NCBI RefSeq assembly: GCF_021117295.1 | Contig: NZ_CP088247.1 | Span: 1,627,001-1,691,000 of the forward strand | Length of the DNA: 64,000 bases | Source of the DNA: Methylorubrum sp. B1-46 | Lineage (GTDB): Bacteria; Pseudomonadota; Alphaproteobacteria; Rhizobiales; Beijerinckiaceae | Direction of reading: 5' to 3' | Part shown: positions 7,597 through 15,938 of the stretch, one piece after another | Layout: each line of letters begins with the position of its first letter | How positions within the stretch are numbered: the stretch's first letter is position 1 | Position numbers and translations under genes: made by a program | Notes under the pieces: generated by a model | The model's database searches: none | What the model was told of the DNA's origin: nothing | What the model saw: the letters and a program-made list of their open reading frames with translations, nothing else

Positions 7597-10500
7597 TCGG
7601 CGGCCATCATGGCATCGGCAGGCGCCGCGTTGCGCCGGCTCTGCCACAAGCCACGGGCGCGCATCTCATCGAAGCGTTCGAGGATGGCGCGGGTCGCCTC
7701 CGGATTGGCCGCCTTCAGGGCCTCGAACGTCTCCGGATCGGCGATCCAGGCGCCGTAGAGCCGGTCGAGGTCGGCGCTCGACACCGCATCCGTCGCGGCA
7801 GCGAGCACGAACACCGCATCGATCCCCTGCGCGAATTCCTGCGCACCGCGATAGCCGTGGCGGAGCTGGGCCGCGATCCAGCGCGGATGGCCGAGCCGGC
7901 CGCGGATCAACCGGGCGATGTCCTCGGCAGCGGTGCGGGTGCGCGGCGCCTCCGGGTTCGAGACATCGAGGCTGTAGAGGGCGGGTGCCCTCCCCTCCCC
8001 AGACGCGGCGGCGAAGAAACCACCCATGGCATCGGCGGCTGCGTCGCCGTCGAGCAGGTCGCGCTCGGCGACATCGAAGGCATGGACATAGGCGTCGGCG
8101 GCCGCGACGCGGGCGGCGAAATCCGCGTCCGCGCCCTCCGCGTCGCCGTAGGCGTGGGTGGTGGCAGCGAGATAGGCGTGACCCAGATCGCTGCGGCCCA
8201 CCCAGGCCCCGTCGAGGGCGGTCTCGGCCGTACCCGCGCCGTAGCGGCCGGGGGCGCCGCCGTAGATGCGCGCGGCGGATTCTCCCCGGCGCCGGGCGGC
8301 GGCAAGCGGGTTCTCCTCGTCCTCCTCCTCGCGGGCGGCGACGGCACGCGCCGCCCGGTCGAGCAACGACAGGGTTTCCGGGAACGTGTCGCGGAAGGCG
8401 CCGGAGACGCGGCAGGTCACGTCGATGCGCGGCCGGTCGAGGAGGGCGAGCGGCAGCACCTCGAAGCCGGTGACGCGGGTCGAGGCGTGGTCCCAGATCG
8501 GTCGCACGCCCATCAGCGCGAGGGCGTGGGCCACGTCCTCTCCGCCAGTGCGCAGCGTCGGCGAGGCCCAGAGATCCATGACGATGCGGGCGGGATACTC
8601 TCCCTCGTCCTGCAGGTAGCGGCGCACCACCGCCTCCGCCGCCTTGGTGCCGAGCAGGGTCGCGGCGCGGGTCGGGAGGGCACGCGGGTCGAGCGTCGTC
8701 AGGTTGCGGCCGGTGGGCATCACGTCCTGTCGCCCACGCGAGGGCGAGCCGGCGGGGCCCGGCGCGACGAAGCGGCCGTCGAGGGCGGCAATCAGAGCGG
8801 CGCGCTCGGCCTCGGCGCTGGCGCGAACCGGCTCGCCGGCATCGGCAGGGGCGCGGCCGAACACGTGCAGGCCGTCGCGGAACGGGGTCTCACCGAGATC
8901 GCACAGATGCGCGTCGAGCGCGGTCAGCGCGTCGGCCATCGGCGTGTCGCCATCGATACCCGCCCCTGCGAGCAGGCCGTTGGAAGCCGCTTCATCCAGG
9001 ATCGCCTCGGCGATCAACCCGGCCCGGCGCGGATCGAGCACGCTCGCGGCGGAATATTCTTCCACCAGTTCACGGAGCGCCGCGGCCTCAGGCGTGAGCC
9101 CGGCAGCCTCGACCGTGGGGGTGAGATGGCCGAGCGCGATCCCGCCGAGGCGGCGCTTGGCTGGCGCGGCCTCGCCGGGATCGTCGACGATGAAAGGATA
9201 GACCACCGGCAGCGCCCCGACGGCGAGTGCCGGCCAGCAATCGGCCGCGAGCGCCACCGCCTTGCCCGGCAGCCACTCGGTGGTGCCGTGGGTGCCGAGA
9301 TGGATCAGCGCGTCGAAGTCTGCGCGCAGACCCAGGTAGAAGGCGAGGTAGGCGTGGGTCGGCGGCTCGTCGGGATCGTGGTAGCCGGCCTTGCGGTCGG
9401 TGCTACGGCCGCGGTCGGGCTGGAGGAACAGGGTGAGGCTTCCGCCGCCGCCAGCCTCGCGCGGGGCGTCAAGCGCATCCCCTCTCCCCGCGTGCGGGGA
9501 GAGGGTCGCGACGACCTCGACGTCGTTGCGACAAGCGGCAGCGAGCGTGAGGGGGCGCTTCAAGTCGAGCTCCTCGCGGAGCGGCCCCCTCACCTTCGGC
9601 TGCCGCCTCGCACCGGCGACGCCCCAAGTCGGGCCTGCCCGACTTGGGCACCTTGGATCAGAACTCGGGAACACCCGAGGTCTGTGGTCGCCGAAGCCCT
9701 CTCCCCGCGTGCCGGGAGAGGGGATGTGCGCGGCAGCCGTGCGCACCATCCGGAACCGGAACGCGCCGTCGCGGCACACCGGATCGTCCTCCGGTGAGCC
9801 CCAACGCTCGGTGAGTTCCGCCCGCCGCGCCTCCGGCAGCCCCTCGAACCAAGCCACGTAATCGGCCAGCGAGACCGAAAAACCCGGCTCACCCTCCGTC
9901 AGTGCCTCCATCAGCGCGCCCGCCTCGGGCAGATCGCCCGCCGCAAAGCCCGCCGCGGCGAGGTCGGCAGCGATGGCGCGGGCGCTCTCCGGCGTGTCGA
10001 GGCCGACGGCGTATCCGGCCCGTCCGCCGCGGGCGGGGTAATCGGACAGCACCATAGCCAATCGGCGCTTTTCACGCGGCGTTCTACGCAGATGAACCCA
10101 GGCGGCGGCGCGCTCGGCCAAAGCGGCGATGCCGGCGGGATCGGGCACGGCGCGGCGTTCCGAAAAACCCTCGACGGCCTCCGCCTCCTCCTTGAACGAG
10201 ATCGGAAATCCCGAGAGCCGCCCGTCGAATTCCGGCAGCGCGATCTGCATGGCGAGGTCGGACGCGTTCATGCCGCGCGCGGACGCGGACCATGCGGCGC
10301 GCGGGGCGCCGATCGTGTAGGCCTGAAGCACGGGGCAATCGGCGGCGTCGAGCACGAAGCCGGCATCGTCGCGGGCGGAGAAGGCGGTGGCGGCGAGCAC
10401 GATGTCGGGGCGACGCCGCGAAAGCGTCGCGCGCAAGGTCGCGACGGCTGACGGGTCCTTCAGGCTCGACACCGCGAGCGTGATGCAAGCCATGCCACGT

Positions 10501-11177
10501 TCCTGCAAGGCGGCGGCAAGCTGCACGGCCGGCGCGGTCTCGCCGGAGAGCACCGCCGAGCGGTAGACCAGCAGCAGCGCCAGCGGCCCCGGCCCGGCGG
10601 CCTGCATCGCCGTCTCAAGGGAAAGCGGCCCGCAGCCGGGGCACCACGCGAAGCCGCGCGGCAGCGCCCGCGGCGGCTCCGGTTCGACGGCGGCGCCCGC
10701 CTCCCGCGCGAGGCTGCGCAGCAGGTTCGTCAGGTTCTCCGGTCCGCCCGCGCGAAAATAGGCGTCGAGGCGCGCGCAGGTCTCGGGCGGCAGGGTTGAG
10801 AAGGCGTCGAGGCGCGGGTCCGGCCGGTCGTCGCCGGGCAGCACCGCGAGCCGCACGCCGTTGGCGCGCGCGGCGGCGGCGACGCGCTCGATGCCGTAAC
10901 GCCAGTAATCGAGCCCGCCGAGGCAGCGGATGACGCAGACCTTCGCCCGGGCGATCACCGCATCGACGTAGAGATCGACCGACATCGGGTGGCGCAGTTG
11001 CGCCAGCTTGGCGAGCCGGAGCGAGGGCAGGCCGGGCTCGGCCGTGTGCGCCCGGGCGACGGCTGCGAGGTCCGTGTCGGTGAACGACAGAAACACGATC
11101 TCGCCCGGGCTCTGGCCGAGATCGACCGCCGCCTCGCCCTCGTCGAGGGAGACCGTATCGAGGCGGATCAGGTGCAT
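7593..11177 (-). CDS. cobN: Cobaltochelatase large subunit, with an in-frame repeat insertion
   Basis: ATP-dependent cobalt insertion into hydrogenobyrinic acid a,c-diamide, with CobS and CobT. The 1194-residue product has family landmarks such as AYLAFYLGLRADFDALIHLG, HGTTEWLPGKAVAL and WDHASTRVTGFEVLPLALLD, and a C-terminal KAANPEATRAILERFDEMRARGLW. Between FRFRMVRT and LTLFLQPDRGRSTDRKAGYHD, normally adjacent, about 88 extra residues appear (roughly 480-568). They are encoded by a palindromic repeat at 9478-9724 and rich in Arg, Pro and Gly. The frame stays open throughout, so the enzyme is probably made with this extra loop. The gene sits 13 bases downstream of the DUF4349 gene and overlaps cobG. 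Confidence 0.96.
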   Translation of the reverse strand: MHLIRLDTVSLDEGEAAVDLGQSPGEIVFLSFTDTDLAAVARAHTAEPGLPSLRLAKLAQLRHPMSVDLYVDAVIARAKVCVIRCLGGLDYWRYGIERVAAAARANGVRLAVLPGDDRPDPRLDAFSTLPPETCARLDAYFRAGGPENLTNLLRSLAREAGAAVEPEPPRALPRGFAWCPGCGPLSLETAMQAAGPGPLALLLVYRSAVLSGETAPAVQLAAALQERGMACITLAVSSLKDPSAVATLRATLSRRRPDIVLAATAFSARDDAGFVLDAADCPVLQAYTIGAPRAAWSASARGMNASDLAMQIALPEFDGRLSGFPISFKEEAEAVEGFSERRAVPDPAGIAALAERAAAWVHLRRTPREKRRLAMVLSDYPARGGRAGYAVGLDTPESARAIAADLAAAGFAAGDLPEAGALMEALTEGEPGFSVSLADYVAWFEGLPEARRAELTERWGSPEDDPVCRDGAFRFRMVRTAAAHIPSPGTRGEGFGDHRPRVFPSSDPRCPSRAGPTWGVAGARRQPKVRGPLREELDLKRPLTLAAACRNDVEVVATLSPHAGRGDALDAPREAGGGGSLTLFLQPDRGRSTDRKAGYHDPDEPPTHAYLAFYLGLRADFDALIHLGTHGTTEWLPGKAVALAADCWPALAVGALPVVYPFIVDDPGEAAPAKRRLGGIALGHLTPTVEAAGLTPEAAALRELVEEYSAASVLDPRRAGLIAEAILDEAASNGLLAGAGIDGDTPMADALTALDAHLCDLGETPFRDGLHVFGRAPADAGEPVRASAEAERAALIAALDGRFVAPGPAGSPSRGRQDVMPTGRNLTTLDPRALPTRAATLLGTKAAEAVVRRYLQDEGEYPARIVMDLWASPTLRTGGEDVAHALALMGVRPIWDHASTRVTGFEVLPLALLDRPRIDVTCRVSGAFRDTFPETLSLLDRAARAVAAREEEDEENPLAAARRRGESAARIYGGAPGRYGAGTAETALDGAWVGRSDLGHAYLAATTHAYGDAEGADADFAARVAAADAYVHAFDVAERDLLDGDAAADAMGGFFAAASGEGRAPALYSLDVSNPEAPRTRTAAEDIARLIRGRLGHPRWIAAQLRHGYRGAQEFAQGIDAVFVLAAATDAVSSADLDRLYGAWIADPETFEALKAANPEATRAILERFDEMRARGLWQSRRNAAPADAMMAAE
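9478..9724. repeat. Palindromic repeat element embedded in the cobN reading frame
   Basis: About 247 bases bounded by two near-identical hairpins. The left one has 12-base perfect arms at 9480-9491 and 9494-9505 (CCCTCTCCCCGC and its complement). The right one has 9-base arms at 9697-9705 and 9714-9722 from the same consensus. Between them are more palindromes: GTCGCGACGAC against GTCGTTGCGAC just after the left hairpin, GAGGGGG against CCCCCTC further on, and 11-base arms at 9623-9633/9638-9648 (CCCAAGTCGGG). The insertion preserves the cobN frame. A lone hairpin of the same family lies at 29894-29919. Confidence 0.85.
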
Positions 11178-11190
11178 GGCGCAGGCGCCC

Positions 11191-12090
11191 TCACGACTCC
11201 AGGCGGTTGCGAGCCGGCTGCGCCCGCTTGCGCCGGATGCGCCAGACCAGCCGCAGGAGCAAGATGGCCAAGAGGACGATCGGCAGCCAGGGCAGACTCG
11301 CGACCGTAAACCGCAGGGCGGTCGCCGCGCTCTCGCCGAGGATTGGGCCGCTGCGGGCCCAGACCTCCTGCACCGGCGCGAAGGCCCCGGCCCGCGCCTG
11401 ACTGGCGCGGAAGTTCACCGTGACGATCTCGGTGTCCACGCGCTCGTCGAGTCCGCGGCGCGTCCCCTCCGACTCCTCGATCTGGCTCTGGACCTGCGCC
11501 AGCTCGCCCGCGATCTTGATGAGATCCTCGGCCCGGTTGTCCGGCTTCTCGGCGAGCGCGGTCAGGCGGGTGCGGTAGTCGTTGAGCTGGGCGAGCCGCC
11601 GGCCGGTATCGGCAATCGAGGCGGTCAGATCCTCGGCGCGGGTCGCCTGCTCGATCAAGGCGACGTCGCCCGCCGCCTCGCCCGGCAGGGGCGCGGTGAC
11701 GAAGGCGACGTAAGGCGCGACCGCTTCGTGCGGCAGCCGCACTTGAATCTGCGCCTGCGGCGGGCGGGTGCCGCTGCCATCCCGGATCGAGGAATTCAGC
11801 AGCGTGCAGGTCGCGGCCTCGGCGAGGCAGCGGTCGCGGGCGGCGGCGAAATGCGGCGCCACCCGGTCCGGCGCGAGGCCGACGGTGAGGTCGTGGCGGT
11901 AGGCGAGCTTGGCCGCACTGCCCTCGCGCGCGGCGGAGACGAACGGGGCCGGAGCCGCCGCATCGGCCCCCTCCCTGCCCTGGCGCACTTCGCGCCGGGC
12001 ATCGGAACAGCCGGCGAGGAGGGTGAGCGCGGCAACGGCCGCGAACAGACACCCGCGCGGCAGCCGACCTGCAGCCACGCCCCGGCTCAT
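11191..12090 (-). CDS. DUF4349 membrane-anchored lipoprotein
   Basis: A 299-residue envelope protein. A signal sequence ends in a lipobox (LTLLAGC, Cys about residue 27). A beta-rich region follows, then a heptad-like stretch (VALIEQATRAEDLTASIADTGRRL to about residue 230), and finally one membrane helix (LPWLPIVLLAILLLRLVWRI) with a basic tail. This layout matches the DUF4349 family, whose role is not established. It is coupled to cobW (ATGA overlap at 12087-12090) and lies 13 bases before cobN, inside the B12 operon, which is unusual for a general envelope protein. No link to cobalt binding is visible. Confidence 0.85.
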   Translation of the reverse strand: MSRGVAAGRLPRGCLFAAVAALTLLAGCSDARREVRQGREGADAAAPAPFVSAAREGSAAKLAYRHDLTVGLAPDRVAPHFAAARDRCLAEAATCTLLNSSIRDGSGTRPPQAQIQVRLPHEAVAPYVAFVTAPLPGEAAGDVALIEQATRAEDLTASIADTGRRLAQLNDYRTRLTALAEKPDNRAEDLIKIAGELAQVQSQIEESEGTRRGLDERVDTEIVTVNFRASQARAGAFAPVQEVWARSGPILGESAATALRFTVASLPWLPIVLLAILLLRLVWRIRRKRAQPARNRLES

Positions 12091-13121
12091 CCGCGCAGGG
12101 CGGCGGCGACCGCGTCCTGATCGAACCCTTTGAGGCCGATGACGACGAGGCGCCCGTCGCGGGGCTCCGAGCCCTTCCAGGGGCGGTCGTAGTGGGAGGC
12201 GACGCGCCGGCCAACACCCTGCACCACGAGGCGCATCGGCTTGCCTTTCACCTCGACAAAGCCCTTGATCCGCAGCACACCCTCGGTCTCGGCCGCCTTT
12301 TCCACGCGGGCGGACAGGTCTTCCGGGCTGACGGCGACGCCGACCGGGATCGCGACGGATTCGAAGTCGTCGTGGTCGTGGTCCTCGCCTTCGCCGTGAT
12401 GCGAGGGGCGGGCGTCGAGATCGTCCTCCGCCGCCGCCGCGATGCCGAGCAGCACCCGCGGATCGAGGCGGCCGTGCTCGGTCGCGACGATCTCGACGGC
12501 GCGCGGCAGGTGCGCCTCGATCTCGGTGCGGACCTTTTGGCGGCCCGCCTCGTCGAGCAGATCGGATTTGTTGAGCACCACGAGATCGGCGCAGAGGATC
12601 TGGTCCTCGAACACCTCCTCCAGCGGATTGTCGTGATCGACCGATTGGTCCGCCGCGCGCTGGTTGGCGAGCGCGTTCGGGTCTTCGGCGAACAGGCCCG
12701 AGGCGACCGCCGGGCCGTCCACCACCGCGATCACGCCGTCCACGGTCACCCGCGAGCGGATCGCCGGCCACTGGAAGGCCTGGACCAGGGGCTTGGGCAG
12801 CGCGAGGCCGGAGGTCTCGATCAGGATGTGCTCCGGCGGCTCGGGCCGGTCGAGAAGCTTTGTCAGCGCCGGCACGAAGTCGTCGGCGACCGTGCAGCAG
12901 ATGCAGCCGTTGGGCAGCTCCACCACCGAATCCTCGTTGCAGCCCTCGATGCCGCAGGCGGCGAGAAACGAGCCGTCGAAGCCGAGATCGCCGAACTCGT
13001 TGACGATGATGGCGAGCCGGCGCCCGCCCGCATTCTCCACCGTGTGGCGCACGAGCGTCGTCTTGCCGGCGCCGAGGAAGCCGGTGACGATGGTGCAGGG
13101 GATCTTGTCGACGAGGCTCAT
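12087..13121 (-). CDS. cobW: CobW-type G3E GTPase, metal chaperone
   Basis: A 344-residue P-loop GTPase of the COG0523 group, thought to deliver cobalt for the cobaltochelatase. It has TGFLGAGKTT (Walker A, residues 13-22), the metal-binding CICC (GCICCTV), VNEFGDLGFDG, ETSGLALPKPL and the base-specificity motif LNKSD. A histidine/aspartate-rich loop (SHHGEGEDHDHDD) precedes the C-terminal CobW_C domain (RIKGFVEVKGK). The gene follows the DUF1636 gene and precedes DUF4349, all in the riboswitch-regulated operon, which supports a cobalt rather than zinc role. Confidence 0.95.
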   Translation of the reverse strand: MSLVDKIPCTIVTGFLGAGKTTLVRHTVENAGGRRLAIIVNEFGDLGFDGSFLAACGIEGCNEDSVVELPNGCICCTVADDFVPALTKLLDRPEPPEHILIETSGLALPKPLVQAFQWPAIRSRVTVDGVIAVVDGPAVASGLFAEDPNALANQRAADQSVDHDNPLEEVFEDQILCADLVVLNKSDLLDEAGRQKVRTEIEAHLPRAVEIVATEHGRLDPRVLLGIAAAAEDDLDARPSHHGEGEDHDHDDFESVAIPVGVAVSPEDLSARVEKAAETEGVLRIKGFVEVKGKPMRLVVQGVGRRVASHYDRPWKGSEPRDGRLVVIGLKGFDQDAVAAALRG

Positions 13122-13124
13122 GGG

Positions 13125-13517
13125 TCAGCGCGTCCGGTTCAGCGGCGGGATGCGGGCGACGACGCCCTTGCGGAACGCCTCCGGCCGCTCGCGCCAGGGC
13201 ACGACGCCGTCGGGCGTCTCGAGGTAGCGGCGCAGGCCCGCGAGCAATGTGCGGGCCGAGGTCTCGGGATCTTCCAGGGCGTCGAAATCGCCGTAGACGT
13301 AGGTCCAGCGGTTCGGTGAGACGACGGCCACCGTGCAGGGCCGCTTGCAGACCGAGAGGCACTCGGCCCCCTCGATCGTCAGGCCCGGCACCGGTTCGCG
13401 TTCGGCCTCCGCCCGCAGCGCGGCCAGAAGCTTGGCCCCGGCGCGCGGCTCGGACGTGTCACCCGCCGCGCGGCAGGTGATGCAGACGGACAGGGTCGCG
13501 CTGTCGGGATCAGGCAT
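13125..13517 (-). CDS. DUF1636 metal-binding protein (thioredoxin-like ferredoxin type)
   Basis: A 130-residue protein with four cysteines spaced like a 2Fe-2S thioredoxin-like ferredoxin: CITC near the N-terminus, then ECLSVCKRPC. DUF1636 genes often travel with cobW and cobalt transport genes, as here. The start ATG at 13517 overlaps the cbtA end by eight bases, and the stop lies three bases before cobW. Probably a small metal or iron-sulfur accessory factor for cobalt handling; its exact role is unknown. Confidence 0.85.
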   Translation of the reverse strand: MPDPDSATLSVCITCRAAGDTSEPRAGAKLLAALRAEAEREPVPGLTIEGAECLSVCKRPCTVAVVSPNRWTYVYGDFDALEDPETSARTLLAGLRRYLETPDGVVPWRERPEAFRKGVVARIPPLNRTR

Positions 13518-14286
13518 GGGCGCGGGCGCCCGCCTCGCGGCCGAACAGCCTCCAGGCCCAGCCATAAGTGAGTCCGATCACCGCCCAGAACACGAAGCCG
13601 ATGGCGAGCGAGCGCGCGGCGAACTGTGCGGCCGCGGCCGGCGGCACCTGCGAGGAGACGGTGTCGACCGATTGCGGCGCCCCGGCAAGGTGCGGCGCGA
13701 CGATGAGGACGAGGCCGCCCAGGATCGTCAGCGGCACCCGCCGCACAGCGATCAGGTAGAGGCCGAGCCCTGTGGCGACCACCGTCATCAGCCACCACGA
13801 CTGGCGCAGCACGAGCGGCGCCGCGCCCATGCCGGGCAGTTCCGGCGGCAAACCGATGGCGGGGGCGAGCGCCACCGCGAGGAAGCCCGCCACGCCGACG
13901 ACGAGCCCGCTCTGCGGCGTCGGCTCACGGCGCAGAGCCAGCATCACCGCCGCCAGCAGCAGCGCGTAGCCGACACCGCCGACCAGCGTGGCCAGCCCGG
14001 TGAAAGCCATCCGCTGCAGGCCGGGCGCGGGCTGCCACTCGTCGGCCTTGTCATGGTCGTGACCGGCCCCGCCGTGGGCATGCTGCGAGGGTGCATGGGC
14101 CGGGACGATCAGGGACGCGAAGGGCGCGGAATCGCGGGAAGGCGCGAGGGCGGCATGCGCGCCCTCGCCCTCGTAGGTCTCCGCCTGAAGGATCAGCGGG
14201 GAGGTCAGCGCGAGCTGAAGGCCCGTCGCGACGACGGACGCGAGGAAGCCGGCGACGAGCGCCGCCGACAGCAATCGGGAAATCAT
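13510..14286 (-). CDS. cbtA: CbtA family cobalt transporter subunit
   Basis: A 258-residue inner-membrane protein with about five to six hydrophobic segments: residues 5-28, around 95-115, 128-145, 163-182, 188-202 and 225-245. The first loop holds a histidine cluster (HAPSQHAHGGAGHDHDK) suited to metal capture, and VFWAVIGLTYGWAWRLFG lies near the C-terminus. This matches CbtA, predicted to import cobalt with CbtB under B12 control. It starts 29 bases after cbtB and overlaps the DUF1636 gene. Confidence 0.93.
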   Translation of the reverse strand: MISRLLSAALVAGFLASVVATGLQLALTSPLILQAETYEGEGAHAALAPSRDSAPFASLIVPAHAPSQHAHGGAGHDHDKADEWQPAPGLQRMAFTGLATLVGGVGYALLLAAVMLALRREPTPQSGLVVGVAGFLAVALAPAIGLPPELPGMGAAPLVLRQSWWLMTVVATGLGLYLIAVRRVPLTILGGLVLIVAPHLAGAPQSVDTVSSQVPPAAAAQFAARSLAIGFVFWAVIGLTYGWAWRLFGREAGARAHA

Positions 14287-14315
14287 GGAACCGCTTTGAG
14301 CCGCTGGAACGCGGA

Positions 14316-14495
14316 TCAGTGGCAGGGGAAGTTCTGCGCGTGGCGGAAATCGTGCGCCGCGTTGTGCAGCACGGAGGCCGGGGCGAAGCCCGCCACGAAG
14401 ACGAGACCGAGGCCGAGGAAGGCGGCAACGAGAAGCGCGCGGGCGCCCTCGGCGGAGCGGGCGGTGGCCTGGGTGTGAAGGGTCGCAGTCGTCAT
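14316..14495 (-). CDS. cbtB: CbtB cobalt transporter small subunit
   Basis: A 59-residue protein with one membrane helix (RALLVAAFLGLGLVFVAGF) and the CbtB-type histidine tail HNAAHDFRHAQNFPCH, which should bind cobalt. It is the first gene after the cobalamin riboswitch. The ATG at 14495 has GGAG about twelve bases upstream; an in-frame start at 14540 lies too close to the riboswitch and is less likely. It works with CbtA in the same transcript. Confidence 0.92.
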   Translation of the reverse strand: MTTATLHTQATARSAEGARALLVAAFLGLGLVFVAGFAPASVLHNAAHDFRHAQNFPCH

Positions 14496-14552
14496 CGGGT
14501 CACGGGCTCCGGCCGCCCCACCGGCGGCGTTCGAGAACAAAAATCGTCGGAC

Positions 14553-14722
14553 GGCAGGTCTCCTGGCTCGCGGCTGGTCTCGCGCCTGCCGCCTTCCCGG
14601 ATCACCCGGTGGCTCGTGGCAGGAACTCGCCGCTTACAGTTGCGGGGGCAGCCGCGGAATCGAGGTTTCGGCAAAACCTCTCACCGCATTCCCTTTTCAC
14701 CCCGTTGCCGGGGCACCGTCAC
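14553..14722 (-). promoter_or_regulatory. Cobalamin (adenosylcobalamin) riboswitch
   Basis: Read on the minus strand, the region carries the B12 box AGCCAGGAGACCTGCC (14553-14568) and the conserved core GGCTGCCCCCGCAACTGTAA at about 14638-14657. The segment GGTGAAAAGGGAATGCGGTG at about 14682-14701 is also typical of the class. It lies about 57 bases upstream of cbtB, with a short TTTTTG tract and the cbtB ribosome site between. It should switch off the whole cbtB-to-cobJ operon when B12 is abundant. The divergent cobU/cobO genes on the other strand are not downstream of it. Confidence 0.95.
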
Positions 14723-14801
14723 CCGCCGCTTGTAACGCGGAGCGGCGGGCCTTGCAAAGCGCCATTGCGTGAACGGGCAGGCTCGGTGCAAACCGGCGGC
14801 C

Positions 14802-15335
14802 ATGACGGATGCGGCGCCCGACCGGATGACGCTGGTGCTCGGCGGCGCGCGCTCGGGCAAGAGCGCCTATGCGGAGCGGCTGATCGAGGCTTGCCCCGCC
14901 CCCTGGCTCTACATCGCCACGGCGCAAGCCTGGGACGACGAGATGCGCGCCCGGATCGGCGAGCACCGGGCGCGGCGCTCGGATTCCTGGCACACCCTCG
15001 ACGTGCCGACGGCCCTGCCGGAAGCGATTGCCGCCGCGACTGGACCGGTGCTGGTCGATTGCCTCACGCTCTGGCTCACCAACCTGCTCTTGGCCGAGGC
15101 CGATCTCGATGCGGCGACCGAGGCGCTGGCGCGGACCTGCGCCGCGGCACCGGGCCCGCTGGTGCTGGTGGCCAGCGAGGTCGGCCTCGGCATCGTGCCG
15201 GACAACGCGCTCGCCCGCCGTTTCCGCGATGCGGCCGGGCGGCTGCACCAGCGGCTGGCGCGCGAGGCCGACCGCGTCGTCCTCACGGTTGCCGGCCTGC
15301 CCCTGACGGTCAAACCCTCACGCGAGACTCCTTAG
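14802..15335 (+). CDS. cobP: Adenosylcobinamide kinase / adenosylcobinamide-phosphate guanylyltransferase
   Basis: Bifunctional enzyme (CobP in alphaproteobacteria, CobU in enterics) that phosphorylates adenosylcobinamide and adds GMP in nucleotide-loop assembly. The 177-residue product has the P-loop LVLGGARSGKSAYAE (residues 9-23), YIATAQAWDDEMRARIGEHRARR with the family histidine, and VDCLTLWLTNLL and ASEVGLGIVPDN further on. An earlier in-frame GTG at 14769 is possible, but the ATG at 14802 fits the family length. The stop abuts the cobO start. Confidence 0.94.
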   Translation: MTDAAPDRMTLVLGGARSGKSAYAERLIEACPAPWLYIATAQAWDDEMRARIGEHRARRSDSWHTLDVPTALPEAIAAATGPVLVDCLTLWLTNLLLAEADLDAATEALARTCAAAPGPLVLVASEVGLGIVPDNALARRFRDAAGRLHQRLAREADRVVLTVAGLPLTVKPSRETP

Positions 15336-15938
15336 ATGACCGAAGACGACGCGCGTCACCGCGAGAAGATGGCCAAGCGCAAGGCGGTGCAGGACGCCGA
15401 GGTTGCTTCCAAGAAGATCGAGAAGGGCCTGCTCATCGTCCATACCGGCCCCGGCAAGGGCAAGACGACGGCCGCGCTCGGCCTCGTGCTGCGGATGCTC
15501 GGGCGCGGGCACCGGGTCGGCGTGGTGCAGTTCATCAAGGGCGCCTGGGACACCGGCGAGGCCCGCGCGCTGAAGAACTTCGGTGACCAGATCGCATGGC
15601 ACGCGCTCGGCGAGGGCTTCACCTGGGAGACGCAGGACAAGGCCCGCGACATCGCCGCCTGCCGCAACGCCTGGGAGACCGCCCGCGCGCTGATGGCGGA
15701 CGAGACGATCCGTCTTCTCGTCCTCGACGAGTTGAACATCGCGCTACGCTACGATTACCTCGATCTCAACGCGGTGCTGGCCGACCTCGCCGCCCGACGC
15801 CCCGACCTCCACGTCGTCGTCACCGGCCGCAACGCCAAGCCGGCCCTGATCGAAGCCGCCGACCTCGTCACCGAGATGGGCAGCGTGAAGCACCATTTTT
15901 CCGCGGGGGTGAAAGCGCAGGAGGGGATCGAGTTCTAA
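15336..15938 (+). CDS. cobO: Corrinoid adenosyltransferase
   Basis: Transfers the adenosyl group from ATP to cob(I)yrinic acid a,c-diamide and other corrinoids. The 200-residue CobA/CobO-family protein has LLIVHTGPGKGKTTAALGL (P-loop around residues 33-50), GVVQFIKGAW, WETQDK, VLDELNIALRYDYL and VVVTGRNAKPALIEAADLVT. The basic N-terminal helix (HREKMAKRKAVQDAEVASKK) is typical. It begins directly after the cobP stop (TAG-ATG), so the two form a small divergent operon separate from the riboswitch-regulated one. Confidence 0.96.
   Translation: MTEDDARHREKMAKRKAVQDAEVASKKIEKGLLIVHTGPGKGKTTAALGLVLRMLGRGHRVGVVQFIKGAWDTGEARALKNFGDQIAWHALGEGFTWETQDKARDIAACRNAWETARALMADETIRLLVLDELNIALRYDYLDLNAVLADLAARRPDLHVVVTGRNAKPALIEAADLVTEMGSVKHHFSAGVKAQEGIEF

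Noticed and set aside
7857..9797. Long plus-strand open frame of about 646 codons opposite cobN
   Set aside because: It is antisense to a clear CobN protein, has the composition expected of GC-rich shadow frames and shows no family motif.
11191..13362. A 723-codon minus-strand open frame spanning the DUF4349 gene and continuing across cobW
   Set aside because: Only the last 299 codons are protein-like (DUF4349). The upstream part is the wrong frame of cobW and is Arg/Ala/Pro-rich.
14769..14801. Longer cobP form starting at GTG 14769
   Set aside because: It adds 11 residues not needed by the family. The ATG at 14802 gives the normal N-terminus close to the P-loop.
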